Notes: a model not told the origin generated them from the letters alone. A DNA stretch of 64,000 nt from Parvibaculum sp. (GCA_031291615.1 JARLIS010000003.1:1-64000); one strand, 5' to 3'. Positions 37,717 to 47,253 are shown, counted from the stretch's first letter. Made by a program: numbers and translations.

Positions 37717-38688
37717 ATGTCATATGAGCCCCTTTCGAATGAAGACCGCGGCAGGCATCACATCGATGCTTTCCTCGAAATGCTGAGTGCCGAGCGAGGC
37801 GCGGCGCGCAACACGCTCGATGCCTATCAGCGCGATCTGAAGGACTTCGCTGCTTTCCTCGGAACGCGTTCGAAGGCCATCGAGGAAGCGCAAACGATGG
37901 ACGTTCGCGAATATCTCGAGAGTCTTTCCGCGCAGGGGCTGTCGGCCTCCACCGCGGCGAGACGGCTTTCGGCCATTCGCCAGTTTCACGGCTTTCTCTA
38001 TACCGACGGCGTGCGGACGGACGATCCTTGCGGAGCGATCGAGGGCCCGCGCCGGGCGCGGCCTCTGCCGAAGACTCTCTCCGTCGAGGAGGTCGACGGG
38101 CTTCTCGCCGCGGCGCGTCTGGCCGAAGACGGCCGCTCGCAGGAAGAAGCGGTGCGGGCCTATAAGCGCGCAAGGCTCGTCTGCCTGATGGAAGTGCTCT
38201 ATGCGACGGGGCTTCGCGTTTCGGAGCTTGTCGGACTGCCGCTGTCGGCGGCCAAGGGCGACGGACGTTTCCTCACCATCAGCGGCAAGGGCGGGCGCGA
38301 GCGTCTCGTGCCCCTTTCCGAAGCTGCGCGGCTCGCCATCGACGAGTATCTGCCGCTTCGCGTCGTCAGGCTCGGCGACACTGTTTCACCCTGGCTCTTT
38401 CCCTCGCGCGGACGTCAGGGGCATCTCACGCGCCATCGCTTCGCCCAGCTTCTGAAAGAGCTTTCGATCGCCGCTCATCTCGATCCCGCGCGTGTCTCGC
38501 CGCATACGCTCAGGCACGCCTTTGCGAGCCATCTCCTCGCCAACGGCGCCGATCTGCGCGCCGTCCAGCAGATGCTCGGCCATGCCGACATCTCGACGAC
38601 GCAGATCTACACCCATGTCCTCGACGGCAGGCTGAAGGCGCTCGTCCAAGAGCATCATCCGCTGGCCAAGAAGGAAACGGTGTCCTGA
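37717..38688 (+). CDS. xerD: Tyrosine recombinase XerD
   Basis: 323 residues. Catalytic residues Arg167 (ATGLRVSEL), Lys191 (GKGGRERLVP), His263 and Arg266 (HTLRHAFASH), His289 (LGHADIS) and Tyr298 (TQIYTH) are all present. With XerC it resolves chromosome dimers at dif. The N-terminal SAM-like domain is full length. Its fixed place beside aroK/aroB supports a housekeeping role, not a mobile integrase. Confidence 0.95.
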   Translation: MSYEPLSNEDRGRHHIDAFLEMLSAERGAARNTLDAYQRDLKDFAAFLGTRSKAIEEAQTMDVREYLESLSAQGLSASTAARRLSAIRQFHGFLYTDGVRTDDPCGAIEGPRRARPLPKTLSVEEVDGLLAAARLAEDGRSQEEAVRAYKRARLVCLMEVLYATGLRVSELVGLPLSAAKGDGRFLTISGKGGRERLVPLSEAARLAIDEYLPLRVVRLGDTVSPWLFPSRGRQGHLTRHRFAQLLKELSIAAHLDPARVSPHTLRHAFASHLLANGADLRAVQQMLGHADISTTQIYTHVLDGRLKALVQEHHPLAKKETVS

Positions 38689-38719
38689 GGGGACACAAAC
38701 CCCGACAGAGACGCGCGGC

Positions 38720-39658
38720 CTAGAGCATAAGCAAAGGGCGGCCGAGCGCGGCGGCGGCGCGGGCGAGCTTGTCGGGATTGCGCATGACGAAGATCGTCGC
38801 GATTCGCCCGTTCTCGTCTATGTCGAGACATGCGACCGAGTGGACATGTCCCTCCGTCAGCAGCACAAAGCCCGGCTTGCCGTTGACGATGACGGATTCC
38901 GGCGCAATTTCGATTGCAGCCTTTTTGCTGATGCCGACGAAGAAGCGCGCGATGCGGTCGGCGCTGTATATCGGATTGAGCGCCGCGGCCGCCTTGCCGC
39001 CTCCATCTGAATAGAGCACCGCGTCGTCGCGCAGGCAGGCGATCAGTGCGCCCGGATTTTCCGTCGCCAGCGCGCGGCTGAAGGCATTGGCCAGACGCCG
39101 GTGCTCTCCGGCGCTCGCGTCGAAACGAGGCCGGTCGTCGCTCACGCGGCGGCGCGCGCGGCTGACGATCTGCCGACAGGCCGCTTCCGATTTTCCGAGC
39201 AGGGCGGAAAGCTCGCCATAGCCGTAGTCGAAAGCCTCGTGCAGCAGGAAGGCTGCGCGCTCCTCGGGCGCGAGGCGCTCCAGCACATGCAGCAGCGCAA
39301 TCGACACGTCGTCGGCGAGAGAAAGCCTGTCTTCCGGCGTCGGCTCGGGCATGCGGCCTGCAATCTCGACGATGGGTTCAGGCAGCCAGGGGCCGACATA
39401 GGATTCGCGCCGCGCCCTGACGCGGCGCAAGTGGTCGATCCCGAGGCGTCCCGCCGTCGTGACGAGCCAGGCTTCGGGCGAATTGATGTCCGAAGGGTCG
39501 GTGCGGGTCCAGCGCAGCCAGGTTTCCTGCACCACGTCCTCGGCATCGCTCACCGTGCCGGTGAGCCGATAGGCGACGGCGAAGATGCGCGACCGATGGC
39601 GGGCGAAAATGGCTTCCGCCGTTCCGGCTGCGCTGGCGTGCTGGCGTTGCATGTCCAT
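38720..39658 (-). CDS. ECF41-type sigma factor with SnoaL-like C-terminal domain
   Basis: 312 residues. Sigma2 (RIFAVAYRLTGTVSDAEDVVQETWLRW) and sigma4 (ALLHVLERLAPEERAAFLLHEAFDYGYGELSALLG), with the linker motif WLPEP. The C-terminal NTF2-like domain has YSDGGGKAAA and MRNPDKL, the two motifs that define ECF41 and control its activity in place of an anti-sigma factor. The neighbouring AhpD-like gene is the usual ECF41 target type. Lies last in a three-gene minus-strand unit. Confidence 0.93.
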   Translation of the reverse strand: MDMQRQHASAAGTAEAIFARHRSRIFAVAYRLTGTVSDAEDVVQETWLRWTRTDPSDINSPEAWLVTTAGRLGIDHLRRVRARRESYVGPWLPEPIVEIAGRMPEPTPEDRLSLADDVSIALLHVLERLAPEERAAFLLHEAFDYGYGELSALLGKSEAACRQIVSRARRRVSDDRPRFDASAGEHRRLANAFSRALATENPGALIACLRDDAVLYSDGGGKAAAALNPIYSADRIARFFVGISKKAAIEIAPESVIVNGKPGFVLLTEGHVHSVACLDIDENGRIATIFVMRNPDKLARAAAALGRPLLML

Positions 39659-39675
39659 GCTCCAAGTCTAACCGA

Positions 39676-40230
39676 TCAGGCGGCCTGGGGTGGCGGAAGT
39701 TCGGCGCGTACCGTTTCCCGGCCTATGACGACGCGTGAGCAGGCCTGGCCGTGGCCGAGCGCGCGCTTCACGGTTGGAAAGACGCGCGTGGCGGCGATCA
39801 CCAGCGCAAGCTCGACGACGCCCGCCTTGCCCCACCAGCGCTCGATGAGGGGCCGCAATTCCTCGCTGCGAATGTCGCGGGTGACGACCGCTTCGGCGAA
39901 TTCGAAGGCGGTGCGGGTGCGTTCGCTCAGGGCGCCCAGGTCGCGCGTCACCGCCGCGCGAATGATTTCCGGCGCGACGCCGTCCGCGGTCGCGAGATTG
40001 ACGGCTGTCTGGAGGCAAGGCCCACAGTCTTCGGCATGCACGGCGGCGATCTTTGCCACCGCGAAGGCCTCTGCGGGGACGACCTTGCGATAGCGGCTCA
40101 TCGGAATGAAGAAGCCGAAGCGCCAGAAACCACCGGGTGCGGCGTCGTAGATTTCGCGGGCGAAATCCGCGTTCTCGCCGGTCTGCCTTTCGCCGCGGCG
40201 AAGACCGAATTCGATGAGAGCTTTCAGCAT
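39676..40230 (-). CDS. AhpD/carboxymuconolactone decarboxylase-family protein
   Basis: About 184 residues. The fold's helix has HAEDCGPCLQTAVNLAT, with a CxxC pair resembling AhpD's redox centre. ECF41 sigma factors commonly sit by carboxymuconolactone decarboxylase, oxidoreductase or epimerase genes, so the product may act in redox stress, not in aromatic degradation. Start at ATG 40230 after ACAGGAG; TTG 40236 is less likely. The sigma factor starts 17 bases after its stop. Confidence 0.9.
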   Translation of the reverse strand: MLKALIEFGLRRGERQTGENADFAREIYDAAPGGFWRFGFFIPMSRYRKVVPAEAFAVAKIAAVHAEDCGPCLQTAVNLATADGVAPEIIRAAVTRDLGALSERTRTAFEFAEAVVTRDIRSEELRPLIERWWGKAGVVELALVIAATRVFPTVKRALGHGQACSRVVIGRETVRAELPPPQAA

Positions 40231-40258
40231 GTGCAACTCCTGTCGTCAGGTTGCGAGG

Positions 40259-40681
40259 TCAGGCCCGGTCGCCGCGGAGCCACCATGCCAGCGCCGCAGT
40301 CGCGAGAGCGGGCAGCAGGACACCGGGAATGTCCATGATCAGGTGGTCGACGGGCAGGCGTCCCGCCGCCACGTCCCAGACATGCAGCAGAACATGGAGG
40401 CCCAGATAGGTCGTGACGGCGGCGAGCAGGGTGAAGGCCTGTCCGGGCCAGCGGGCGGCGGCCGCGATCATCAGGGCAAGCGTCAGATAGGCGACGCCGA
40501 TGTCTCGGACAAAGTGAGGGTTGAAGGGGCCGGTGTCCGGCACGCCCGCGACCGCTCCATACCAGCCGAGCGGGTCGGCCAACATGTAGAGAGCATTGGC
40601 GGCGGTTGCGGCGGCCAGCAGCCCGAGCAGGCCGCGCTTCAGCGCGGCATGGCGTAGGTTAGCCGCAGGGGCAACGGGCAT
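40259..40681 (-). CDS. Small membrane protein of the ECF41 unit
   Basis: 140 residues with four likely helices (GLLGLLAAATAANALYMLAD; IGVAYLTLALMIAAAARWP; FTLLAAVTTYLGLHVLLHVWD; PGVLLPALATAALAWWL). No recognised family; loosely like DoxX/DUF4383-type small membrane proteins. AAGGAG precedes ATG 40681. First gene of the unit before the AhpD-like gene. Confidence 0.75.
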   Translation of the reverse strand: MPVAPAANLRHAALKRGLLGLLAAATAANALYMLADPLGWYGAVAGVPDTGPFNPHFVRDIGVAYLTLALMIAAAARWPGQAFTLLAAVTTYLGLHVLLHVWDVAAGRLPVDHLIMDIPGVLLPALATAALAWWLRGDRA

Positions 40682-40841
40682 TTGCGTACTCCTTTTGCTT
40701 TCCGGGGAGGTTCCCGGAGGCTCCGGCGGCGGAAAACCGCCCTTGCCATTGAAGACGGCGCCGGGCCCGGATTTGTGACAGGGGCCGCCAGCCGTTAACC
40801 CAAGGGCCCGGCAAAGGGCTGCGGCTGGCCTTCCCAGGCGG

Positions 40842-40870
40842 TTGACAAGGGGGCCTTCAGCCGCCAGTGT
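40842..40870 (+). promoter_or_regulatory. Candidate promoter for accA (weak -10)
   Basis: A perfect -35 TTGACA (40842-40847) with a 17-base spacer leads to CAGTGT (40865-40870), a poor -10. Confidence 0.3.
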
Positions 40871-40945
40871 GCCGCGCAATTCCTGAGGAAAAGAGCCGGG
40901 CCCGGTGTAAATTCAGGGTTGGTCGGCAGGAGCTTCCGGAGCGCG

Positions 40946-41905
40946 ATGCACACATATCTCGACTTCGAGAAGCCGATTGCGGAACTGGAGGGCAAGGTTC
41001 AGGAGCTGCGGCTTCTGGCTGCGAACGACCCGACCGTCAGCATCGCGGATGAAGTGGCCAAGCTTGAGCAGAAGGCCGCCCAGCTTCTTCAGGAAAGCTA
41101 CAGCTCGCTGACGCCTTGGCAGAAGGTGCAGGTCGCGCGCCACCCGCGCAGGCCGCATTTCATCGATTATGTCGAACGTCTGGTCGAGGACTTCACGCCC
41201 CTTGGCGGCGACCGCGTTTTCGGCGAGGACATGGCCATTGTCGGCGGCATCGGCAATTTCCGTGGCCGGTCCGTCATGTTCATCGGCCATGAAAAAGGCT
41301 CGGACACGCAGAGCCGCATCAAGCACAATTTCGGCATGGCGCGGCCCGAGGGCTACCGCAAGGCGATCCGGCTGATGACGCTGGCCGAGCGATTCGACAT
41401 TCCCGTCGTCACGCTAGCCGACACGTCGGGCGCCTATCCCGGCATGGAAAGCGAAGAGCGCAGCGTGGCCGAAGCCATTGCGCGCTCGACCGACCGGTGC
41501 CTCTCGCTCGGCGTGCCGCTCATTTCCGTCATCATCGGCGAGGGCATGTCCGGCGGCGCCATCGGCATCGCCTGCGGCAGCCGGGTGCTGATGCTCGAAC
41601 ATTCGGTCTATAGCGTCATTTCGCCGGAAGGCGCGTCCTCGATCCTGTGGCGCAGCTCCGACAAGGCGAAGGACGCGGCCGCCGCCATGAAGATCACCGC
41701 GCAGAACCTGCACCAGCTCGGCGTGGTCGACCGGGTTCTGCCCGAACCCATCGGCGGCGCGCATCGCGAGCGCGCGCAGATGATCAAGGAGACGGGCGAC
41801 GCGCTCGAAGAAGAGTTGCGCGGGCTTGAAAAGCTCGACGCGGCAACGCTCCGCCGGCTGAGGAGAGAGAAATTCCTCGCCATGGGCCGCGTGGGCGTCG
41901 TCTAG
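40946..41905 (+). CDS. accA: Acetyl-CoA carboxylase carboxyltransferase alpha subunit
   Basis: 319 residues. YLDFEKPIAELEGKVQEL begins the protein; RVFGEDMAIVGGIGNF, SGAYPGMESEERS and GEGMSGGAIGIACG are conserved sites of the crotonase-like fold. It forms a heterotetramer with AccD to carboxylate acetyl-CoA to malonyl-CoA for fatty-acid synthesis. ATG 40946 after GGAG; ATG 40919 would lengthen the N-terminus without support. Confidence 0.97.
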   Translation: MHTYLDFEKPIAELEGKVQELRLLAANDPTVSIADEVAKLEQKAAQLLQESYSSLTPWQKVQVARHPRRPHFIDYVERLVEDFTPLGGDRVFGEDMAIVGGIGNFRGRSVMFIGHEKGSDTQSRIKHNFGMARPEGYRKAIRLMTLAERFDIPVVTLADTSGAYPGMESEERSVAEAIARSTDRCLSLGVPLISVIIGEGMSGGAIGIACGSRVLMLEHSVYSVISPEGASSILWRSSDKAKDAAAAMKITAQNLHQLGVVDRVLPEPIGGAHRERAQMIKETGDALEEELRGLEKLDAATLRRLRREKFLAMGRVGVV

Positions 41906-42003
41906 GGTTGGACCTCATCGACCGGACCGACGGATAACGATTTCCGCGTTGAGCTAGGCCGCCAGCCCGCTGCCGATCGATTCGGCCGAATAAGGGCCTC
42001 ACG

Positions 42004-42651
42004 ATGACCATCACCATTACCGCCTTTGAAACTTCGCCCGATGGCGGCAAGGGATTGGCGCGCGATACGCGCATTCGCTGGGCGCTGGAAGAGGTGGGAC
42101 AACCTTATGAGGTTCGTCTCGTTTCGTTCGGTGCGATGAAGGAAGCCGCGCATCTTGCGCTTCATCCTTTCGGGCAGATTCCCACCTATGAGGAGGGCGA
42201 TCTCGGCCTGTTCGAGACGGGGGCGATCGTGCTCCATATCGCGCAGCGCCATGCGGGCCTGTTGCCGGAGGATGCCAATGCCCGGGCGCGCGCGATCACA
42301 TGGATGTTCGCCGCGCTCAACACGGTGGAGCCGCCGATTCTCGAACTCGCAAACGCCCGGCTTCTTGAGGGCGACAAGCCCTGGTCCGGGCAACGCATGC
42401 CTCTCGTCGAGAATCGCGTCCGCGACCGGCTCGGCCAACTTTCCCGCCGCCTTGGCGATGCCGGCTGGCTCGACGGTGCGTTCAGCGCGGGCGACCTGAT
42501 GATGGTGTCCGTGCTGCTCAGGCTGAAGGCGTCGGGGATGCTGGATGAGTTTCCGAATCTCTCCGCCTATGTGGCCCGCGGCGAAACGAGGCCCGCCTAC
42601 AAGCGCGCCTTCGCGGCGCAGTTGGCGGTGAACAGGCCAAGTGCCGGCTGA
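42004..42651 (+). CDS. Glutathione S-transferase family protein
   Basis: 215 residues. Thioredoxin-like N-terminal domain with the PFGQIPTYEEGDLGLFETGAIVLHI substrate-site strand and a helical C-terminal domain. N-terminal SPDGGKGLARDTRIRWALEEV is a less usual form, with Arg rather than Ser/Tyr/Cys near the active site, so its conjugating activity is uncertain. Alone in its orientation, with no operon partner. Confidence 0.88.
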   Translation: MTITITAFETSPDGGKGLARDTRIRWALEEVGQPYEVRLVSFGAMKEAAHLALHPFGQIPTYEEGDLGLFETGAIVLHIAQRHAGLLPEDANARARAITWMFAALNTVEPPILELANARLLEGDKPWSGQRMPLVENRVRDRLGQLSRRLGDAGWLDGAFSAGDLMMVSVLLRLKASGMLDEFPNLSAYVARGETRPAYKRAFAAQLAVNRPSAG

Positions 42652-42849
42652 TTAAGGTCCGGTCTGAAGTCGTCACCCGGTTTTTTGTTCAGTTTACGGA
42701 GCCTGACACCCTTATTTCTTGAGGACAGGCAGTTTTCGGCCAAGTTCCCGTTCGTTCCATTTGATTTGGAGCAGCTTAATTGCTTCAATAGTCGCGCCGA
42801 TTATCGGATACAGGCCCGGCGCAAGCGCGGGTTGCGGAAGGTCCGGACC

Positions 42850-43383
42850 ATGCAGGCAGACCACGATGTCTTCAGCACTGTCGGCGCCAGGCGCTTCTTC
42901 GACTATTGGAACAGTCTGCCCAAGGTCGGACTGATCCCGGACCGCAAGTCATTCAATCCGCCGGCCATCGCCAATCTCATGCCGGCCATCACGCTTCTCG
43001 AAGTCTGGTCACACGAACGGATCGATCTTCGGCTCATCGGCACGGGCGTCGCCCGGGGCATGGGCGTCGACCTGACGGGCCGGAACTATCTCGACGTCAT
43101 CGCGCCCGAAGCAAAAGCGCCCTATCTCAAGCTTGTCGACGCGCAGATCGGCCAGCCTTGCGGGCGGTGCTCGGTGCTCAGGTCGCGCAATGCGACGGGT
43201 CTCATCGCGCGCACCGAGGCGCTGACGCTGCCGATGTTCTATGCCAGCTCAGGCCATTTCATGATCATTTCCTATTTCGAGCAGATCGAGACGGTCGGCT
43301 ACGAAAAAGGCGGATACAAGATTCTTCAGTTCGAGAAGACCGAATGGCTCGATATCGGCGCGGGCGTTCCGGACTGGATTTAG
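42850..43383 (+). CDS. PAS_5-family PAS domain protein (second copy)
   Basis: 177 residues. RRFFDYWNSLPKVGLIPDRKSFNPP and DLRLIGTGVARGMGVDLTGRNYLDVI match the PAS_5 family. It is a diverged relative of the protein at 1533-2150 and has a CGRC pair in the centre. Sensor of unknown input, with no output domain. GGAAGG precedes ATG 42850. Convergent with the first epoxide hydrolase, whose stop overlaps its end by 4 bases. Confidence 0.8.
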   Translation: MQADHDVFSTVGARRFFDYWNSLPKVGLIPDRKSFNPPAIANLMPAITLLEVWSHERIDLRLIGTGVARGMGVDLTGRNYLDVIAPEAKAPYLKLVDAQIGQPCGRCSVLRSRNATGLIARTEALTLPMFYASSGHFMIISYFEQIETVGYEKGGYKILQFEKTEWLDIGAGVPDWI

Positions 43384-44585
43384 CCGAGCCCCATTTCAGC
43401 AAAGGCGTCGCGCACGTCATCGGCGAAGAGCTCCGGCTCTTCCATCGCCGCGAAATGGCCGCCTTTGTCCATGATGCGCCAGCGGACGATGTTGTAGCCG
43501 CGTTCCGCCCATGAGCGCGGCGTCAGCGGCAGCGTGTCCATCGGATATTCCGAATAGGCGGTCGGCACGGCGACTTTCTGGCCGGGCTTGAGCGCGCCCG
43601 ATCCTTCGGCCGGTCCGGCCTTGTAGAGTGTGTTCGCCGAATTGATCGTGCCCGTGAACCAGTAGATCGAGAGCTGGGTCAGGATCGTGTCGAAGGGAAA
43701 ACGCGCGATCATGCCCGCCATCGTGTGCGACTTGTCGGTGTCGCCGAGGCGGTAATATTTGTCGGCGAGCCAGCCCGCGAGGCCGGCGGGGCTGTCCATG
43801 AGTGCGAAGGCAAGCGCCATGGGCTTTGTCGACTGGATCGAGCGATAGCCCTCTTCCTGCCGCCACCAGCTTTGCATTTCCTTGATCCAGCGGCTTTCTT
43901 CCTCGCTCACCGGCGGCTGATCGGGATGTTTGATGTAAGGCCGCAGCGGCAGCATGGTCAGGTGGATGCCGAGCAGGCTATCGGCATGCTGAAGCGCGAG
44001 GCGGGACGTGACGAAGCTCCCCCAGTCGCCGGCCTGCGCCGCATATTTGTCGTAGCCCAGCACTTCCGTCATCAACCGGTGCCAGAGATCGGCGATGGCC
44101 GTCGGGCCGATCGGAATGCGCGGTTTCGACGAGAAGCCATAACCGATGAGCGAGGGCACGATCACGTCGAAGGCAGGGCCTTGCCGTCCGTATTTTTCGG
44201 GATGGGCGAGCGGATCGACCACGTCGAGAAACTCGCGGAAGGTCGACGGCCAGCCATGCGTCAGGATGAGCGGCACCGGGTTTGCGCCCGAGCCGCGCTC
44301 ATAGATGAAGTGGATCTCGTGATCCTCGCCGTCTTCATCCGTCAGCGTGGCCCGATATTGCGGGAAGCGGTTGAGGGCCGCCTCCTGTTTGCGCCAGTCG
44401 AAGTCGTCGCGCCAGGTTTCCACGAGTTCCTCCATATAGGGGAGGCTCGTTCCATATGCCCAATGTTCGTTGCCGAGCGGCTCGTTGGGAAAGCGCGTGC
44501 GCTGGAGCCTGCGCTTCAGGTCTTGCAGTTCCTCTTCCGGCACATGCACCTTGAAGGGATCGGCGGGGACGATGCGGTGGGTCAC
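43380..44585 (-). CDS. Epoxide hydrolase (alpha/beta), second of a tandem pair
   Basis: About 401 residues. N-terminal EHN region (LKRRLQRTRFPNEPL), HGWPSTFREFLDVVDPL (oxyanion HGxP), nucleophile Asp in QAGDWGSFV, and His in GGHFAAMEEPE. Hydrolyses epoxides to diols; microsomal-type. The start is GTG 44585, overlapping the upstream gene's stop as GTGA, so translational coupling is likely. Clearly diverged from its neighbour. Confidence 0.9.
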   Translation of the reverse strand: MTHRIVPADPFKVHVPEEELQDLKRRLQRTRFPNEPLGNEHWAYGTSLPYMEELVETWRDDFDWRKQEAALNRFPQYRATLTDEDGEDHEIHFIYERGSGANPVPLILTHGWPSTFREFLDVVDPLAHPEKYGRQGPAFDVIVPSLIGYGFSSKPRIPIGPTAIADLWHRLMTEVLGYDKYAAQAGDWGSFVTSRLALQHADSLLGIHLTMLPLRPYIKHPDQPPVSEEESRWIKEMQSWWRQEEGYRSIQSTKPMALAFALMDSPAGLAGWLADKYYRLGDTDKSHTMAGMIARFPFDTILTQLSIYWFTGTINSANTLYKAGPAEGSGALKPGQKVAVPTAYSEYPMDTLPLTPRSWAERGYNIVRWRIMDKGGHFAAMEEPELFADDVRDAFAEMGLG

Positions 44586-45772
44586 TTTCCGGCCTTTATC
44601 CGATTGACGAAAGCGCGCACGTCGTCGGCGAAGACCTTGCCGGTTTCGAGCGCCGCGAAATGCCCGCCATGCGCGAAGTCGGTCCAGTGCACGACATTGC
44701 AGGCCTTTTCGACCATCGTGCGCGGCGGGAAGGTGAGGAACTCCTTCGGGAAATTGGCGACGCCAACAGGCACCTCGATCTTCTCGCCAGGCGCCATGCC
44801 GTTGCCGCCTTCCTCGAAGAGGCCGCGATAGAACCAGGTCGCGGTGTTGAAGGTCTTCGTCACCAGATAGATCATGACGCTGGTGAGGAGCTGATCCTTG
44901 GTGAAGGCGTTTTCGATGTGCTCCTTGCCGTCCGCGCCGCGGCGGTCGGACCAGCCGTTGAATTTCTCGACGATCCATGCGGCCGCGCCCACGGGGCTGT
45001 CCATCATGCCGTAGGAGAGCGTCTGCGGCTTCGTCATCTGGAGACGCAGATAGGCGCCTTCGAGCTCGAAGGTCATGGCCGCGCCCGCCGCCCACTGCTT
45101 TTCGGCTTCCGTTTCGGGCATGACGGCCGGACGAATGCCCCACATGTTCATGTGGACCGCCTTGCAGCCGCCGCCTTTGGCCTTGCTGTGCAGATGGCCG
45201 AGATTACCGGTGACGACCGCGCCCCAGTCGCCGCCCTGGGCGATGTAGGTGTCATAGCCGAGCGTTTCGCGCATCAGCCTGTCCCAGAGCGCCGCCGTGC
45301 CGCGCGGGCCGATGGGCTTTTTCAGCTTGCCGGAAAAGCCGTAGCCCGGCAGCGATGGCACGACGACATTGACGCCGTCTTCCGCCTTGCCGCCGAACTT
45401 CTCCGGATGCGCCAGCGGCTCGATCACGTCGAAGAATTCGAAGACAGAGCCCGGCCAGCCATGGGTGAGAAGCAGCGTTTCAGGATTGGCGCCCGAACCC
45501 TTCACATGGATGAAGTGTATTTCGTAACCGTCGACCTGCGCCTTGAACTGAGGGAAGCGATTGAGGTTCGCTTCGGCCTTGCGCCAGTCGTAGCCCTTCA
45601 GCCAGTAGTCGCAAAGTTCGCGCATATAGGTCATGTCGGTGCCATAGGCCCAGCGGTCCGCGCCGGGCGCGATCTCCGGCATTTCATGCCATTCATAGGC
45701 GCGAACCTTCGCGGCGATGGCGTCGAGCGTTCCTTGCGGAATGTCGATCCTGAAGGGTGTTGGCGCGGCCAT
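44582..45772 (-). CDS. Epoxide hydrolase (alpha/beta), first of a tandem pair
   Basis: 396 residues from ATG 45772. HGWPGSVFEFFDVIEPL, nucleophile Asp in GGDWGAVV and His in GGHFAALETG, with EHN-type N-terminus (VRAYEWHEMPEIAP). It differs from the downstream copy in lid and substrate loops, which suggests different substrates. GGAGG precedes the ATG. Divergent from the MFS transporter gene, which might move substrate or product. Confidence 0.9.
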   Translation of the reverse strand: MAAPTPFRIDIPQGTLDAIAAKVRAYEWHEMPEIAPGADRWAYGTDMTYMRELCDYWLKGYDWRKAEANLNRFPQFKAQVDGYEIHFIHVKGSGANPETLLLTHGWPGSVFEFFDVIEPLAHPEKFGGKAEDGVNVVVPSLPGYGFSGKLKKPIGPRGTAALWDRLMRETLGYDTYIAQGGDWGAVVTGNLGHLHSKAKGGGCKAVHMNMWGIRPAVMPETEAEKQWAAGAAMTFELEGAYLRLQMTKPQTLSYGMMDSPVGAAAWIVEKFNGWSDRRGADGKEHIENAFTKDQLLTSVMIYLVTKTFNTATWFYRGLFEEGGNGMAPGEKIEVPVGVANFPKEFLTFPPRTMVEKACNVVHWTDFAHGGHFAALETGKVFADDVRAFVNRIKAGK

Positions 45773-45915
45773 GACGGGTCCTCCGATAACGCTGTTCTTG
45801 TTGGCGCGCATTATGGCAGGCGCAGGCGCGCCCGCAAGCAAGGCGCGATTGCCGCAGCGGCATAGCGCCTCTAAGGTGGGACAAAACATAATCAGAAATA
45901 TTCGGGGAGAGGGAT

Positions 45916-47253
45916 ATGTCTCAAGAAACAGCGGAGAGTGCGCGCGTGCCCATCGGCGGGCTGGAAGCCGGCGGGCGAAGCGGCAGTTTCCTCGGCCGGC
46001 ATTACGCGCTCATCATTCTGACGCTTGCCTATATGTCGAGCCATGTCGATCGCGGCATCGTCAATATCGTTCTCCAACCGATCAAGAACGAGTTCCATGT
46101 CAGCGACACGCTGCTCGGACTTCTGTCCGGTCTCGCCTTTGCGCTTTTCTATGCGACGCTCGGCGTGCCGATCGCGATGTGGGCCGATCGCGGCAACAGG
46201 CGCAACATCATCTCGCTCGCCATCACCGTCTGGAGTCTGATGACGGCTGCCTGCGGCCTCGCGACGAATTTCTCGCATCTGCTGGCGGCGCGGATCGGCG
46301 TCGGCATCGGCGAAGCGGGGTCGAGCCCGCCCTCGCATTCGATGATCGCCGATCTCTATCCGAAGGAAAGCCGCTCGACGGCCATGGCCTTTTATTCGGT
46401 CGGCGTCTATGCGGGCGCGATGGTCGGCCTCGTCGTCGGCGGCTATGTCGTGCAGCATTATGGATGGCGCATGACCTTCTATGTCGTCGGACTCCCGGGG
46501 TTGCTCATTGCGCTTCTCGTGCGGTTCACGATCAAGGAGCCCTTGCGGGGCCGCGCCGACGGGCTCGCGCATGACGCCCAGCTCAAATCGAACCTGATCC
46601 AGGTCGTGAAGCATCTCTGGCGGACAAAATCCGCCCGGCACATCACCATCGGCCTCACGCTCGTTTCATTCGTCGGCTATGGCGGGCTCATTTTCGGCCC
46701 GTCCTTTTTCCAGCGCAGCCTCGGCATGTCGGCGCAGAGCGTTGGTCTCATCTTCGGCATCATTGCGGGCTTTGTCGGCGGCGTCGGCGCGCTTCTCGGC
46801 GGTTTCCTCGCCGATTATTTCTCGCGCCGCGACATGCGCTGGAATTCCTGGGTGATCGCGGTGGCGAAGATTCTCGGCATGCCGCTTTTCATCGTCTTCT
46901 ACATGTCGTCGGACCTTTGGCTGATGATCCCGATCTACGTCGTCTCATCGGTGCTCGGCGCCTTCTATCTCGGGCCGAGCTTCGCCATGATCCAGAGCCT
47001 TACGCCGCTCCATATGCGGGCGCTTACCTCGGCCGTCATGCTGTTCGTGCTGAACTTCATCGCGCTCGGCTTCGGGCCTTTGACCGTCGGCCTTTTGAGC
47101 GATTTTCTGACGCCCTATTTCGGTGTCGAGAGTCTTCGCTGGGCGCTTTTCGGCACGTCTTTCATCGGCGTTTGGGCGGCTGTGCATTACTACTGGGCCG
47201 GCCAGACCTATCAGGAGGATCTGCGCGCGGTCGAGGCCGCGCGCGACGTCTGA
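45916..47253 (+). CDS. MFS transporter (spinster-like)
   Basis: 445 residues with 12 predicted transmembrane helices. AYMSSHVDRGIVNIVLQPIKNEF is typical of the spinster-type group; RGNRRNIISLAITVWS is the loop 2-3 signature and RIGVGIGEAGSSPPSHSMIADLYP is motif C-like. Likely exports or imports a lipid-like or aromatic compound by proton coupling. Substrate unknown. Confidence 0.92.
   Translation: MSQETAESARVPIGGLEAGGRSGSFLGRHYALIILTLAYMSSHVDRGIVNIVLQPIKNEFHVSDTLLGLLSGLAFALFYATLGVPIAMWADRGNRRNIISLAITVWSLMTAACGLATNFSHLLAARIGVGIGEAGSSPPSHSMIADLYPKESRSTAMAFYSVGVYAGAMVGLVVGGYVVQHYGWRMTFYVVGLPGLLIALLVRFTIKEPLRGRADGLAHDAQLKSNLIQVVKHLWRTKSARHITIGLTLVSFVGYGGLIFGPSFFQRSLGMSAQSVGLIFGIIAGFVGGVGALLGGFLADYFSRRDMRWNSWVIAVAKILGMPLFIVFYMSSDLWLMIPIYVVSSVLGAFYLGPSFAMIQSLTPLHMRALTSAVMLFVLNFIALGFGPLTVGLLSDFLTPYFGVESLRWALFGTSFIGVWAAVHYYWAGQTYQEDLRAVEAARDV

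Noticed and set aside
40842..40870. Strong accA promoter
   Set aside because: The -35 is perfect but no acceptable -10 follows at 16-18 bases; kept only as a low-confidence feature.
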